A DNA stretch of 64,000 bases from Bacteroidota bacterium (GTDB lineage Bacteria; Bacteroidota; Bacteroidia; Flavobacteriales; Weeksellaceae), in the NCBI GenBank assembly GCA_023394415.1, contig JAEXAR010000035.1, forward strand, positions 1 through 64,000, in the 5' to 3' direction. Position 1 is the stretch's first letter. Each line of letters begins with the position of its first letter. The notes under the pieces are model-generated. The model made no database searches. It had not been told where the DNA came from and saw nothing but the letters and a program-made list of their open reading frames with translations. A program made the translations under genes and the position numbers. Shown piece after piece: positions 1 to 8,276 of this stretch.

Positions 1-33
1 TATACGTAAATCACTGATTTACAGAATTGTTTG

Positions 34-107
34 TAGCGAAGACGGGAATTGAACCCGTGACCTCAGGGTTATGAATCCTGCGCTCTAACCATCTGAGCTA
101 CCTCGCC
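34..107 (-). tRNA. tRNA-Met (anticodon CAT)
   Basis: The complement folds as a 74-nt cloverleaf. The acceptor arm GGCGAGG pairs with CTTCGCT (two G-U pairs), the D-arm contains AGCTCAG...GAGC, the T-arm contains GGTTCAATTCC, and the seven-base anticodon loop TTCATAA places the anticodon CAT at 71-73. CCA is not encoded. Elongator Met is more likely than initiator because the first acceptor pair is formed (G-U); a tRNA-Ile with modified C34 is not excluded by sequence alone. Confidence 0.93.
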
Positions 108-151
108 ATTAGAGTGGTGCAAATATAAAAATATTTTAAAAATTGACAAAA

Positions 152-1429
152 TTAATTTAGCCCTAAATATTTTAAAACATCATTAACATGTTCGGGCTTA
201 GCAATAATTTTATTGGCTTTATCTAAAACAAAAAAAGTAGGTGTTGCATGAATATTGTACTTTTCGTTAAAACTACTGTACCATCCACGCAATTCTGTAT
301 CGTTAATCCAAGGGTAAGCCAGTGCTTTTGAGTTGTAGGCATTCTTATCAGCATCTAATGAAAGACCAATAATTTCAATGTTTTTAGATTTCATTTGGTT
401 ATAGTAAGGGATAAACTGTGGCAATTCCTTTTCGCAGTGTGAACAGGTTGACGACCAGAAAACAATTACTTTCTTATCTGCTTTTACATCATAAATAGTT
501 TTGGCGTTTGTATTAGAAGGCATTGTAAAAGTGTGATTCTCAAAAGTTGCGCCAATGTTAGTTTTATCATTAACAGTTATAGTTGATGATAATCTGTCGT
601 TAATCGAACATTTGAGATTTTTAGCTTGTGCCAGATACTTTTCTTTCAATTGTGGCATTGATACATCAAACAACTCTATCACTTCTGACATAACAGTTTG
701 TCCACGCGGAGTTTCCACGTTTACAGCTTTCAATAGATTGTCAGCAGCAGTTTCCACATTCCCACCTGAATTTTCGAAATAAGCCAAAAGAAGCGGACGC
801 AATAGCGTAGATGTTTCCAACATTTCATTAGAATTGGAAATAAAATTTATAATTTCTTGCTGTGAAGGTCTAGAATTATTATTCTGCGACAAAAATTTGC
901 TGTAATTCGTAGTATAATATGAAATAAAAGGATGTTTTATGATATCAAAATTTTTACCGTTTGAAAGGAGTAAAATTTCCTTATCCATAGCCTTATTAAA
1001 TTCGGAATCTGGCTTATAAAATTCTTTTATTTGGTATAGTGCGGGTAAGATGTATTCCTTTTTTCTTTGCAAATCCTGAATTTCGTTCATCAGTTTATTA
1101 CTTTCATCCAAATAATCTATGTCAGATATTTTACCGTTTTTATGATTAAGTTTTATGGATATATCTTTGTTTTCTGAAACAAAATTCATAGTATAATTTA
1201 TTTCCGGAAAAAATGCTTTCATCATACCCACATATTTTTTAGGGTATTTAAAACTCCAAGAATTATTCTTTTTTGTTTCTTTTGATATAAGTATATCTTT
1301 AGATCCATCTTGTGTGTAGAAATAAACCTCTTTTGCTGATAGATTTTCAGGTGCAGAAATAGTAACACTAAATTGGCCAAAAACGCTTATTGTGAAAAAA
1401 CTAAGCGCGCATATCATTATATTTTTCAT
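152..1429 (-). CDS. Secreted thioredoxin-fold (TlpA/AhpC-TSA-like) protein
   Basis: 425 aa with an N-terminal signal peptide (basic start, hydrophobic run, FGQ cleavage-like site near residue 19). The C-terminal ~130 residues are a thioredoxin-like domain: FWSSTCSHCEKELP gives a CxxC redox centre (C329, C332), and ATPT near residue 397 is the expected cis-Pro loop. The first ~280 residues are an extracytoplasmic region of the kind found in Bacteroidetes TlpA-type proteins, which I cannot assign further. Probable role: periplasmic thiol-disulfide exchange. It is the last gene of a minus-strand run and precedes the tRNA. No second subunit or cytochrome maturation gene lies beside it, so its substrate is unknown. 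Confidence 0.85.
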   Translation of the reverse strand: MKNIMICALSFFTISVFGQFSVTISAPENLSAKEVYFYTQDGSKDILISKETKKNNSWSFKYPKKYVGMMKAFFPEINYTMNFVSENKDISIKLNHKNGKISDIDYLDESNKLMNEIQDLQRKKEYILPALYQIKEFYKPDSEFNKAMDKEILLLSNGKNFDIIKHPFISYYTTNYSKFLSQNNNSRPSQQEIINFISNSNEMLETSTLLRPLLLAYFENSGGNVETAADNLLKAVNVETPRGQTVMSEVIELFDVSMPQLKEKYLAQAKNLKCSINDRLSSTITVNDKTNIGATFENHTFTMPSNTNAKTIYDVKADKKVIVFWSSTCSHCEKELPQFIPYYNQMKSKNIEIIGLSLDADKNAYNSKALAYPWINDTELRGWYSSFNEKYNIHATPTFFVLDKANKIIAKPEHVNDVLKYLGLN

Positions 1430-1485
1430 TCTATAAAAATAAAAAAACTCACCGAATAAACATTCAGTGAGTTACTTATTTATGA

Positions 1486-1710
1486 TTAAATTTTTTTTGT
1501 TTGATTCTTAAAATATCTTGCGTAATATACAATCATTGATAAACCTACAATCATTAACATTACAACATACATGTCAATAGGCGTAACCGGATAAGATCCA
1601 ATACCACCCGTTTCTTCATCTGGCGGTGGTGGTGGTGGAGTTTGTCCGAATGCAAAACCACTCAGAATTAGAAATAGAGTCAGTAAAAATTTTTCAACAG
1701 TTAATTTCAT
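1486..1710 (-). CDS. Small secreted protein with Pro run and C-terminal PID-TM-basic tail
   Basis: 74 aa: signal peptide (cleavage near FGQ, residue 22), a run of six prolines, an acidic stretch, then PVTPID directly before one hydrophobic segment (about residues 48-64) and a basic end (YFKNQTKKI). This tripartite tail resembles the small Bacteroidetes proteins annotated as carrying a PID-CTERM sorting domain; that assignment is from memory. It sits 15 bases downstream of the T9SS-sorted gene on the same strand and is probably co-transcribed. The mature part is only about 50 residues, so it may be a membrane-anchored accessory. Function unknown. Confidence 0.7.
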   Translation of the reverse strand: MKLTVEKFLLTLFLILSGFAFGQTPPPPPPDEETGGIGSYPVTPIDMYVVMLMIVGLSMIVYYARYFKNQTKKI

Positions 1711-1725
1711 TTTTCTTGGTTTTTT

Positions 1726-3672
1726 CTATTTAACAACTTTTTTCACCACAACTTCTCCTGATTCAGATGTAGCTTTAATTATATAAAGCCCCTTAGCTTT
1801 TGAAATTAACGGTACTGTATAATCATTAATTGTAGAAATATTTTTTTCAGTATGAAGTAATTGACCTGCTGCTGAATAAACACTTACTTCAGCTACTTTC
1901 CAAGTTTGTGCAAAACTTACTACCCAGTCTTGATCTTTTTTAGCGATAATGGTTTGTGCTCTAGTATAACCAGGTGAATTAACCGCTAAAAAAGCCATTG
2001 GCCTGTCATAATACAAGCCGTAGGTCATGGAATTTACTTGAAATACATCTCCATCATTAAGCTTGGTAACAGTATTGTCTTTTTTGAAATAGAAGTTTTT
2101 TCCGTTGGAAAGAGTAGAAACTCTTTCGCCCCCTTCATAAAGCTCAAATTTAAACTTTGAAACTGCATTATTATTAACATATAAAGGAATTTCTTTTCCT
2201 TTATAATCAATTTCATTAGCCTCATTGATATAAAGCTGACGGTTTAGACTTGTATCTTCTCCACCAGTACTGATTTCTTCTTTCGTAAAAACCGCACTAC
2301 CATCAAAAAAACCTTGCAACCTTGCATCTTCTGACACTCCCGTTATTGAAGACGGAGAAACAGCATAATAAGTTCTACCAATTTCTTTATCTGCAGAATC
2401 ATAAGCTACTACCGCAATCTGTTTAACCAATAAATCTGAAGGGATGTTTGATGCAGCTCTGGCTGTAGTTACAGAATTTATAGGATTAGTCACAGCATTT
2501 CTCGATGTTTGAGCAAATCTTCTGGTAATATCAAGATTAGCTGTTCTGTTCGCTGTGGCATCAAACTTTATCATTACCGCCGTAAGTGGCTTAATAAGCA
2601 ATTTTTTTCTGTCTATATCACCTCCTTGAAACACACCGCCAGTTGCAGTAGCCATTACCAAAGTAGCAGCTCCATTGTAAGTGGTTCCCACAGGTGCAGT
2701 CCAGTTTACACTTGCGTCAGCGTAATAAGCAATTCCTCTTACTCCGGTTAAACCAGTGCTAGTAATATTATATAAATCTATATTGGTTAAAAATGGATTT
2801 GAAAACTGACTCATGTTTTTACCATAATTAGTCGTCCATTTTGTCTCACCAAAAGGATCATCAAGATAGGTATTATATCTTTCACGATAATCATTTGTTG
2901 TAGAACCATCACTACCAAAACTAACTCGAGAAGATATAAGCAAAGGCACCGCATTAGTAGTTGCTGTTTGATCCGCAACAGGTGTACCTTTCCAAACTGA
3001 TTTCAAATTTTTAGGATCCCAAGAAGCGGTTGTACCATCTGCCTTAACTGTAGGAATGATAAAATAATCTGTAGGAAGTCCCATTGGCGTTGCAGCACCA
3101 ACAATCTGATCAAATTGTGAACGCTGATTGTTCCATCTAAAAAGAGAATTGTGAGCGTAACGGCCTGTTAAACTTGATGCAGTGCTCGTAAGGTTAAAAT
3201 TTCCGGCACCAGGTAAAGATGCAACTAAATCTGCCGTTGTGAATCCAAAGAATGGAATACCAATTTGCTGACTGCCTCCTGTGTTATTACTGTGATCATA
3301 ATCAGACAAATACTGCTTATCAAGTTTTCCGCTAATAGAACCTTGAGCAATTCCTGTGATAAAAAGCTGACCGTAAACCTCTCTATTAAGAGCTGTATTA
3401 AGTGGAGAAACTTCTCCGAACACTAAAGTTAAATTAGAAGAGTTTTGTAGCGTAACAGCATCAGTAGAGAAATTCTTAACAATCATAATATCACCATGAT
3501 TATTAAGTTTGGCAGTAGCATCATTAATAAAATTAAGTCCGCCACCATTGTAAAGTAGCGCTCCGTCATTAATAGTCACTAAAGCATCTTTCCCTACATG
3601 TGTGAGGTAAGTTTGTGCACTAGCATTAAAGTACGAGGCTACAAAAACAATAACTAGTAAAGTTTTTTTCAT
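1726..3672 (-). CDS. T9SS type A sorting domain-containing secreted protein
   Basis: 648 aa. Signal peptide at residues 1-19 (ends NASAQ). The C-terminal ~70 residues form a type A sorting domain: VSVYSAAGQLLHTEK, then a GLYIIKA strand and a VVVKKVVK end, the usual signature for export by the type IX system and attachment to or release from the cell surface. The body is rich in Asn, Thr and Ser and has no catalytic motif I recognise; it resembles the repetitive surface proteins common in this class. It heads a two-gene unit with the PID-tail protein downstream. No T9SS machinery gene is in the window, so secretion is inferred from the tail. Confidence 0.85.
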   Translation of the reverse strand: MKKTLLVIVFVASYFNASAQTYLTHVGKDALVTINDGALLYNGGGLNFINDATAKLNNHGDIMIVKNFSTDAVTLQNSSNLTLVFGEVSPLNTALNREVYGQLFITGIAQGSISGKLDKQYLSDYDHSNNTGGSQQIGIPFFGFTTADLVASLPGAGNFNLTSTASSLTGRYAHNSLFRWNNQRSQFDQIVGAATPMGLPTDYFIIPTVKADGTTASWDPKNLKSVWKGTPVADQTATTNAVPLLISSRVSFGSDGSTTNDYRERYNTYLDDPFGETKWTTNYGKNMSQFSNPFLTNIDLYNITSTGLTGVRGIAYYADASVNWTAPVGTTYNGAATLVMATATGGVFQGGDIDRKKLLIKPLTAVMIKFDATANRTANLDITRRFAQTSRNAVTNPINSVTTARAASNIPSDLLVKQIAVVAYDSADKEIGRTYYAVSPSSITGVSEDARLQGFFDGSAVFTKEEISTGGEDTSLNRQLYINEANEIDYKGKEIPLYVNNNAVSKFKFELYEGGERVSTLSNGKNFYFKKDNTVTKLNDGDVFQVNSMTYGLYYDRPMAFLAVNSPGYTRAQTIIAKKDQDWVVSFAQTWKVAEVSVYSAAGQLLHTEKNISTINDYTVPLISKAKGLYIIKATSESGEVVVKKVVK

Positions 3673-3782
3673 TTTTTTTATTTGTGTTTTAATAGGAATT
3701 AAATTCCCGCTACAAAATTACTTATTATATTTTTAAAAAAAAAAGTAAAAATGTGTTTTTTATTAAATATGTTCTTTTAAGT

Positions 3783-4946
3783 TTAGGATAATACAATATT
3801 TTTATCCTCACCTATGTTAAACATGTAATCTTCTAAAACTTTTTCAGTAGTACCTCTTAACCCTCTTGCACCCAAGCCTTTTTCTACTGTCTCATCCACA
3901 ATTTTTTCAATTGCTGAATCCCGAAATGCAAGATTTATGCCATCCATTTTAAATAATTCAATGAATTGATTGACGATGGAATTTTTAGGTTCCTTCATAA
4001 TTTTGATCATTGTTTCTTTGGTAAGTTTATCAAGATAAGTCACAATCGGAAAACGGCCTAAAAGCTCAGGTATTAAACCAAATTTTCTTAAATCAATAGC
4101 ATTAATTTGGCTCAAAATATATTCATCCTCCTGTGTTTTATTCAATTTTTCTGCGCTGAAACCTATTGCTTGCTTATTAAGTCTTCTTTCAATAATTTCT
4201 TTTATTCCGTCGAAGGCACCTCCTGCAATGAAAAGAATATTTTGTGTATTAACCTGAATATATTTCTGATCCGGATGCTTTCTTCCGCCCTGTGGAGGTA
4301 CATTCACGATACTGCCTTCTAATAACTTTAGCAAACCCTGCTGCACACCTTCCCCGGAAACGTCTCTGGTAATGCTTGGGTTATCTGATTTTCTGGCAAT
4401 TTTATCAATCTCATCAATAAAAACAATTCCTTTTTCGGCTTTTTCTACATCATAATCGGCTACCATCAGGAGTCTGGATAAGATACTTTCAACATCTTCG
4501 CCAACATAACCTGCTTCTGTAAGAATGGTGGCATCTACAATACAGAACGGAACATTTAACTCTCTTGCAATGGTCTTTGCTAAAAGTGTTTTCCCGGTTC
4601 CGGTTTCACCAATCATGATAATGTTGGATTTTTCGATTTCTACTTCACGGTTTTCGTTTTTGGCGTGAAGCAATCTTTTATAATGATTATAAACCGCAAT
4701 AGAAAGTTGCTTTTTTGCCTGATCTTGCCCAATGACATACTGATCTAAAAACGCTTTAATCTCTTTTGGTTTTTTCAGTTCGTCAAGGGTTGATGCGGGT
4801 GCAAAATCATTACCTTTTACCGATTCTTTTATGATTGAATGTGCCTGCTCAATACAATTTTCGCAGATAAAACCTTCCTGTCCTGAGACCAGCATTTGTA
4901 CTTCATTTCTTTTTCTTCCACAGAAGGAACATTGGTTTGGATTCAT
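3783..4946 (-). CDS. clpX: ATP-dependent Clp protease ATP-binding subunit ClpX
   Basis: 387 aa, somewhat shorter than the ~410-425 usual for the family, mostly because of a short C-terminus. The N-terminal zinc-binding domain has C6/C9 and C28/C31. The AAA+ domain has Walker A GETGTGKT (113-120), the pore loop GYVG, Walker B IVFIDEID, sensor/arginine region LLGRFPIV and the GARGLR motif of the small domain. ClpX unfolds substrates, including SsrA-tagged ones, and feeds them to ClpP. clpP is not adjacent. The tmRNA that produces the tags is also in this window. Oriented with, and 76 bases downstream of, the HIT gene. Confidence 0.97.
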   Translation of the reverse strand: MNPNQCSFCGRKRNEVQMLVSGQEGFICENCIEQAHSIIKESVKGNDFAPASTLDELKKPKEIKAFLDQYVIGQDQAKKQLSIAVYNHYKRLLHAKNENREVEIEKSNIIMIGETGTGKTLLAKTIARELNVPFCIVDATILTEAGYVGEDVESILSRLLMVADYDVEKAEKGIVFIDEIDKIARKSDNPSITRDVSGEGVQQGLLKLLEGSIVNVPPQGGRKHPDQKYIQVNTQNILFIAGGAFDGIKEIIERRLNKQAIGFSAEKLNKTQEDEYILSQINAIDLRKFGLIPELLGRFPIVTYLDKLTKETMIKIMKEPKNSIVNQFIELFKMDGINLAFRDSAIEKIVDETVEKGLGARGLRGTTEKVLEDYMFNIGEDKNIVLS

Positions 4947-5022
4947 TTATATTAAGTCGTATTTATAATTAGAAATGGTATAAAAAAATTTTGCCAAAGT
5001 TAAAGAACTTTGACAAAATATA

Positions 5023-5412
5023 TTAAGCGTTTACAATAGCATTTTTTATATCCAGATATTCTTCTGGCGTGAGCTTGAGTCTTTCGTTACCAAAATTCAA
5101 ATCACCCATTGAATTTAGTGGTACAAGGTGGATGTGTGCGTGCGGAACTTCAAGACCTACAACAGCTATTCCTACTCTAATACAAGGAATTGCAGTTCCG
5201 ATCTTTTTGGCAACTCCCTGTGCAAAACTCCAAAGGTTTTTAAACTCTTCACTTTCTAAATCGAAGATTAAATCAACTTCTTTTTTGGGAATAACAAGTG
5301 TGTGTCCTTTAGCCAAAGGCATCACATCGAGAAAAGCCAAATGGTCTTCATCTTCAGCAATTTTGTATGCCGGGATTTCTCCGTTGACGATTTTTGTGAA
5401 AATTGAGCTCAT
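5023..5412 (-). CDS. HIT family nucleotide-binding hydrolase (Hint-like)
   Basis: 129 aa, the full length of the family. It starts SSIFTKIVNGEIPAYKI, typical of histidine-triad proteins, and the triad HAHIHLVP begins at residue 91 with the catalytic central His. Members hydrolyse nucleoside phosphoramidates, adenylylated amines and sometimes dinucleoside polyphosphates; the cellular role is usually housekeeping. It lies 28 bases downstream of greA and upstream of clpX, so greA-HIT is probably one transcript. The second Cys/His zinc site seen in some Hint proteins is absent. Confidence 0.93.
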   Translation of the reverse strand: MSSIFTKIVNGEIPAYKIAEDEDHLAFLDVMPLAKGHTLVIPKKEVDLIFDLESEEFKNLWSFAQGVAKKIGTAIPCIRVGIAVVGLEVPHAHIHLVPLNSMGDLNFGNERLKLTPEEYLDIKNAIVNA

Positions 5413-5440
5413 CGTATTATTGAATTGGTGAATTTTAAAA

Positions 5441-5911
5441 TTATAGTGAAATTTCTAAAACTTCGAATGATAGTGTGTTCCCATTTGGCAATACGATATC
5501 AGCAGTTTCGCCCACGGTTTTTCCTAGAAGTCCTTTTGCAATAGGAGTATTAACAGAAATTCTCCCGGTTTTCAAATCGCTTTCATTATCAGGAACTAAA
5601 GTGAATTTTTGCTCTTGTTTGGTTCCATTATTTTTAAGTCTTACTGTGGTAAGAATAGCAACTTTTGAAGTATCCAATTGAGATTCATCAATAACTTTAG
5701 ACGTCGCAATAGCATCTTTTAGCTTGGCAATTTTCATTTCAAGCATTCCTTGTGCTTCCTTTGCTGCGTCGTATTCTGCATTTTCTGAAAGATCGCCTTT
5801 ATCTCTTGCTTCTGCAATTTGCTGTGTAATTCTTGGTCTTTCAATGCTTTCGAGTTTATCTAACTCGTTTTTCATTTTTTCTAAACCTTCTTTTGTAACG
5901 TATGTTGCCAT
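5441..5911 (-). CDS. greA: Transcription elongation factor GreA
   Basis: 156 aa. The N-terminal coiled-coil (about residues 1-75) contains LSENAEYDAAKE, the tip with the acidic residues that stimulate RNA polymerase's intrinsic transcript cleavage. The C-terminal globular domain holds SVNTPIAKGLLGKTVGE, the standard GreA signature. It rescues backtracked polymerase. The start ATG follows an AT-rich leader that contains a terminator-like hairpin with an uninterrupted T run (5934-5972), so expression may be attenuated; see that entry. Confidence 0.97.
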   Translation of the reverse strand: MATYVTKEGLEKMKNELDKLESIERPRITQQIAEARDKGDLSENAEYDAAKEAQGMLEMKIAKLKDAIATSKVIDESQLDTSKVAILTTVRLKNNGTKQEQKFTLVPDNESDLKTGRISVNTPIAKGLLGKTVGETADIVLPNGNTLSFEVLEISL

Positions 5912-5933
5912 AATTTTTTAATTTTGAAATTGA

Positions 5934-5972
5934 TAAAAAAAAATTATCCGGCCATTTTTCAGCCCGGACAAT
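5934..5972 (-). promoter_or_regulatory. Putative attenuator hairpin in the greA leader
   Basis: On the minus strand, ATTGTCCGG (5972-5964) pairs with CCGGATAAT (5951-5943), one pair being G-U, and is followed at once by nine or ten T. This is a complete intrinsic terminator, yet it lies 20-60 bases upstream of greA and downstream of the apparent greA -7 box (5996-6003). The only plus-strand gene nearby starts at 6019, so the hairpin does not end a known gene. Best reading: premature termination in the greA leader, releasing a leader RNA of roughly 50-60 nt. Confidence 0.6.
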
Positions 5973-5995
5973 GTTTCGTTTGTAATATCGTTCTA

Positions 5996-6003
5996 CAAAG
6001 ATA
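5996..6003 (-). promoter_or_regulatory. Bacteroidetes-type -7 box for greA (TATCTTTG)
   Basis: The minus strand reads TATCTTTG, an exact match to the Bacteroidetes primary sigma -7 consensus TAnnTTTG. It is placed about 85 bases before the greA ATG and before the leader hairpin. A clear -33 TTG is not visible at the usual distance, so only the -7 element is marked. Confidence 0.5.
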
Positions 6004-6018
6004 TAAAATTATTTTTGA

Positions 6019-6480
6019 ATGAGAAAAATTAAAACTTCATTTATACTCTTTTCAATATTGATAATCAGCACCTTATTGATTTCTAAATCCTGCGTAGAAA
6101 GAGACGGAACAGTGAATTGTTTTCCGCAACAAATCATTAATGCACAAATTCTGCTTAATGGCTATCCAAAACTTATGACACAGGAATGGGATTACACTAA
6201 AGGTGAAATTGGAACAGGAACACGCGGACTAATAATTTATAAATTGGGAGATCTCTATATTGTTTACGATCGCAATGCACCCCATTTATGTCCTGATGCA
6301 AGTACAACGCTTGAAGTGATAAAAGATTCTGATGGTTTTATGAAAATTTATTGTCCAAAAGACGGGGCAAAATGGATTTTGCAGAACGGACAGCCTAATA
6401 ATTCACAAGCAACCGGAATTCCAAAGACTTATAGGTATCAGTTTGATGCTTCAATTAATGCTCTGAATGTTTACAATTAG
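6019..6480 (+). CDS. Lipoprotein with degenerate Rieske-like domain
   Basis: 153 aa. Lipobox SKSC with the acylated Cys at residue 25, so probably membrane-anchored outside the cytoplasm. Residues ~45-125 resemble a Rieske [2Fe-2S] fold: GLIIYKLGDLYIVYDRNAPH, then IYCPKDGAKW. The ligand pairs of true Rieske proteins (C-P-H and C-x-x-H) are only half kept: A87-P88-H89 and C112-P-K-D115. A normal cluster is therefore unlikely. Divergent from greA and 38 bases upstream of dtd. Function unknown; the Rieske link is my reading of the motif spacing. Confidence 0.65.
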   Translation: MRKIKTSFILFSILIISTLLISKSCVERDGTVNCFPQQIINAQILLNGYPKLMTQEWDYTKGEIGTGTRGLIIYKLGDLYIVYDRNAPHLCPDASTTLEVIKDSDGFMKIYCPKDGAKWILQNGQPNNSQATGIPKTYRYQFDASINALNVYN

Positions 6481-6518
6481 TTGAGTTGAGACAAATTGAA
6501 ATTTAATTATTAATAAAA

Positions 6519-6968
6519 ATGCGTGTCGTAATACAGAGAGTTTCTGAATCCAGCGTAAAAGTTGAAGGTAAGATTGTAGGAGAAATTTCAAATGGTTATA
6601 TGCTTCTGATCGGAATTGAAGAAGAGGACGAAAAGTCCGATGTTGATTGGCTGGTACAAAAAATTCTTAATTTAAGGGTTTTTGGTGATGCTGAAGGTAA
6701 ATTAAATCTTTCAATCGTAGATATAGAAGGAGAAATTCTATGCATCAGCCAGTTTACTTTAATTGCTGATTATAAAAAAGGCAACCGCCCAAGTTTTATT
6801 AAAGCAGCAAAACCTGATAAAGCCATTCCGTTATTTGACTATTTTAAAGTAGAAATTTCAAAATCCGGATTGAAAGTTGAAAGTGGCATTTTTGGGGCAG
6901 ATATGAAGGTTTCACTTGTTAATGACGGTCCAGTTACAATTTTGATGGATAGCAAAACGAAAACCTAA
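6519..6968 (+). CDS. dtd: D-aminoacyl-tRNA deacylase
   Basis: 149 aa, standard length. MRVVIQRVSESSVKV at the start, the catalytic SQFTLIAD motif near residue 77 and the GPVTI motif near residue 137 (with the conserved Gly-cisPro pair that excludes L-aminoacyl-tRNA) are all present. The enzyme hydrolyses D-amino acids mischarged onto tRNA. It follows the Rieske-like lipoprotein gene with a 38-base gap and is probably co-transcribed with it. A heptad repeat array and a bidirectional terminator follow. Confidence 0.96.
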   Translation: MRVVIQRVSESSVKVEGKIVGEISNGYMLLIGIEEEDEKSDVDWLVQKILNLRVFGDAEGKLNLSIVDIEGEILCISQFTLIADYKKGNRPSFIKAAKPDKAIPLFDYFKVEISKSGLKVESGIFGADMKVSLVNDGPVTILMDSKTKT

Positions 6969-6971
6969 AGA

Positions 6972-7034
6972 AATGAGTGATGGAGAATGAGTAATGTATA
7001 ATGTATAATGTATAATGCAAAATGAGTAATGAAA
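6972..7034. repeat. Heptad array AATGNNN downstream of dtd
   Basis: Nine consecutive 7-base units in exact register: AATGAGT, GATGGAG, AATGAGT, AATGTAT three times, AATGCAA, AATGAGT, AATGAAA. The first four bases are nearly constant and the last three vary. It is one of several period-7 or period-8 junction arrays in the window. No coding potential. Confidence 0.8.
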
Positions 7035-7071
7035 AGTAATTATGAATTTTTATCTCGAAAATCTAAACAAG

Positions 7072-7106
7072 AAAACCTTTCAGAGTATTCTAAAAGGTTT
7101 TTTTTT
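7072..7106. terminator. Terminator between dtd and convergent lipoprotein gene
   Basis: AAAACCTTT (7072-7080) and AAAGGTTTT (7093-7101) pair perfectly, followed by eight or nine T on the plus strand and A-rich sequence on the other side. It lies between convergent genes and can serve dtd; use for the minus-strand gene is weaker. Confidence 0.75.
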
Positions 7107-7128
7107 CTAGTTAAAAATTAAATTTTTC

Positions 7129-7638
7129 TTATTGTGTTACAGGAACACTGCTGAAATTAATAGAACTTCTAACACTCATATCCGAAGTAGGTGAAGATTT
7201 CAACACATATACTACTCTTTGCTGAATAGCGTTTCCTGACTTCATAACATTATCTAAAATTTGATTGCTATTAACATCTAAAGAAAGCGTATTGCCAATA
7301 TTATCTGCAATGTTGTCTCTTGAAGCTACCAAAACTTCATTATTTCCTGAAGAAATGTAAACTCTCACGCTTTTAAAAACACCCATACCTTGAGTTCCGG
7401 AAGTTACAGACATATTAACTGCAGAAGCTCTAATGTCTTTTACATTATTGCTCACATTAGCAATCTGATTAAGGCTTGTACCCGCTCCTATTGCTGAAAG
7501 TTGTGTGTTTGCAGGAGAACCCTGCGTTACTACAAAGTTTGAATTGTAAGGCAAAGTATTCTGCAATACCGATGAAACTGTAGAACAACTTACCATAGTT
7601 GCCGTAGCTACAATTGCTGTTAGAAAAATATTTTTCAT
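7129..7638 (-). CDS. Hypothetical lipoprotein
   Basis: 169 aa with lipobox MVSC (Cys18). The mature part is Ser/Asn/Val-rich with alternating polar and hydrophobic residues, suggesting a beta-rich extracytoplasmic domain. No motif I recognise. It stands alone between the terminator at 7072 and the next minus-strand lipoprotein (7728-8276), with an 89-base gap. Similar-sized lipoproteins are frequent in Chryseobacterium-like genomes, but I cannot name a family. Confidence 0.75.
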   Translation of the reverse strand: MKNIFLTAIVATATMVSCSTVSSVLQNTLPYNSNFVVTQGSPANTQLSAIGAGTSLNQIANVSNNVKDIRASAVNMSVTSGTQGMGVFKSVRVYISSGNNEVLVASRDNIADNIGNTLSLDVNSNQILDNVMKSGNAIQQRVVYVLKSSPTSDMSVRSSINFSSVPVTQ

Positions 7639-7727
7639 AGTATAAAATTTTGAATTAAAATTTACAATTCAGAAATTATACCAAATAAAAGTATTAACAT
7701 AAGATTAACTATTTCAAGAATAGTCTC

Positions 7728-8276
7728 TTAGTCTACACTTACAGTAAAATTTCCTGTTGCATTTCCCGACGCCGTATTACTTTTTCCTACTATTAACCAA
7801 ATTTCACCCTTACCTTTATTTGGAATGTTTAAAGTTCTACCGAAAGGTCCATCTGTAGTTCCATCAGCATATTTTATCTGATTAAAACGGATGTTCATGT
7901 CTGCGTTTTCGGGTTTTATTTCTGCTACTATATTGGGTTTATCATAATCATCTATTTTCAGCACAAATTCTTGATTGTCATTTTTTATTTCTTCACCAAT
8001 ACTAAAAGGAAGCATAGAAACATCTGCATTTCTCGTAATTTGGCCATCTATTTCTTCACGCATTACACCGCTACGAAGCACCTCTTTCACCGCTTCAGAA
8101 TTGTTGATAACGGAATCGGGCATTCTTTTAGGTGTAATTTCTTCATTTTTTACGTCATTAGAATCTATTGTCGCAACTGTTACAGAATCTTCATAATTCG
8201 TTTTTTCGTTTACAGTTTCAGTTTTCTGATTGCACGACAAGGCGATAAACGGAATAAGAAGCCAGAAATTTTTCAT
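7728..8276 (-). CDS. Hypothetical lipoprotein
   Basis: 182 aa. Lipobox ALSC with Cys at residue 15. An acidic, low-complexity region (residues ~17-75, Glu/Asp/Asn/Thr) is followed by a compact domain ending GEIWLIVGKSNTASGNATGNFTVSVD. Its start codon abuts the stop of the upstream DUF4173-like gene (8277), so the two are translationally close and co-transcribed. No recognisable catalytic motif. Possibly a surface or inner-leaflet binding protein working with the membrane protein next to it; this is context only. Confidence 0.75.
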   Translation of the reverse strand: MKNFWLLIPFIALSCNQKTETVNEKTNYEDSVTVATIDSNDVKNEEITPKRMPDSVINNSEAVKEVLRSGVMREEIDGQITRNADVSMLPFSIGEEIKNDNQEFVLKIDDYDKPNIVAEIKPENADMNIRFNQIKYADGTTDGPFGRTLNIPNKGKGEIWLIVGKSNTASGNATGNFTVSVD

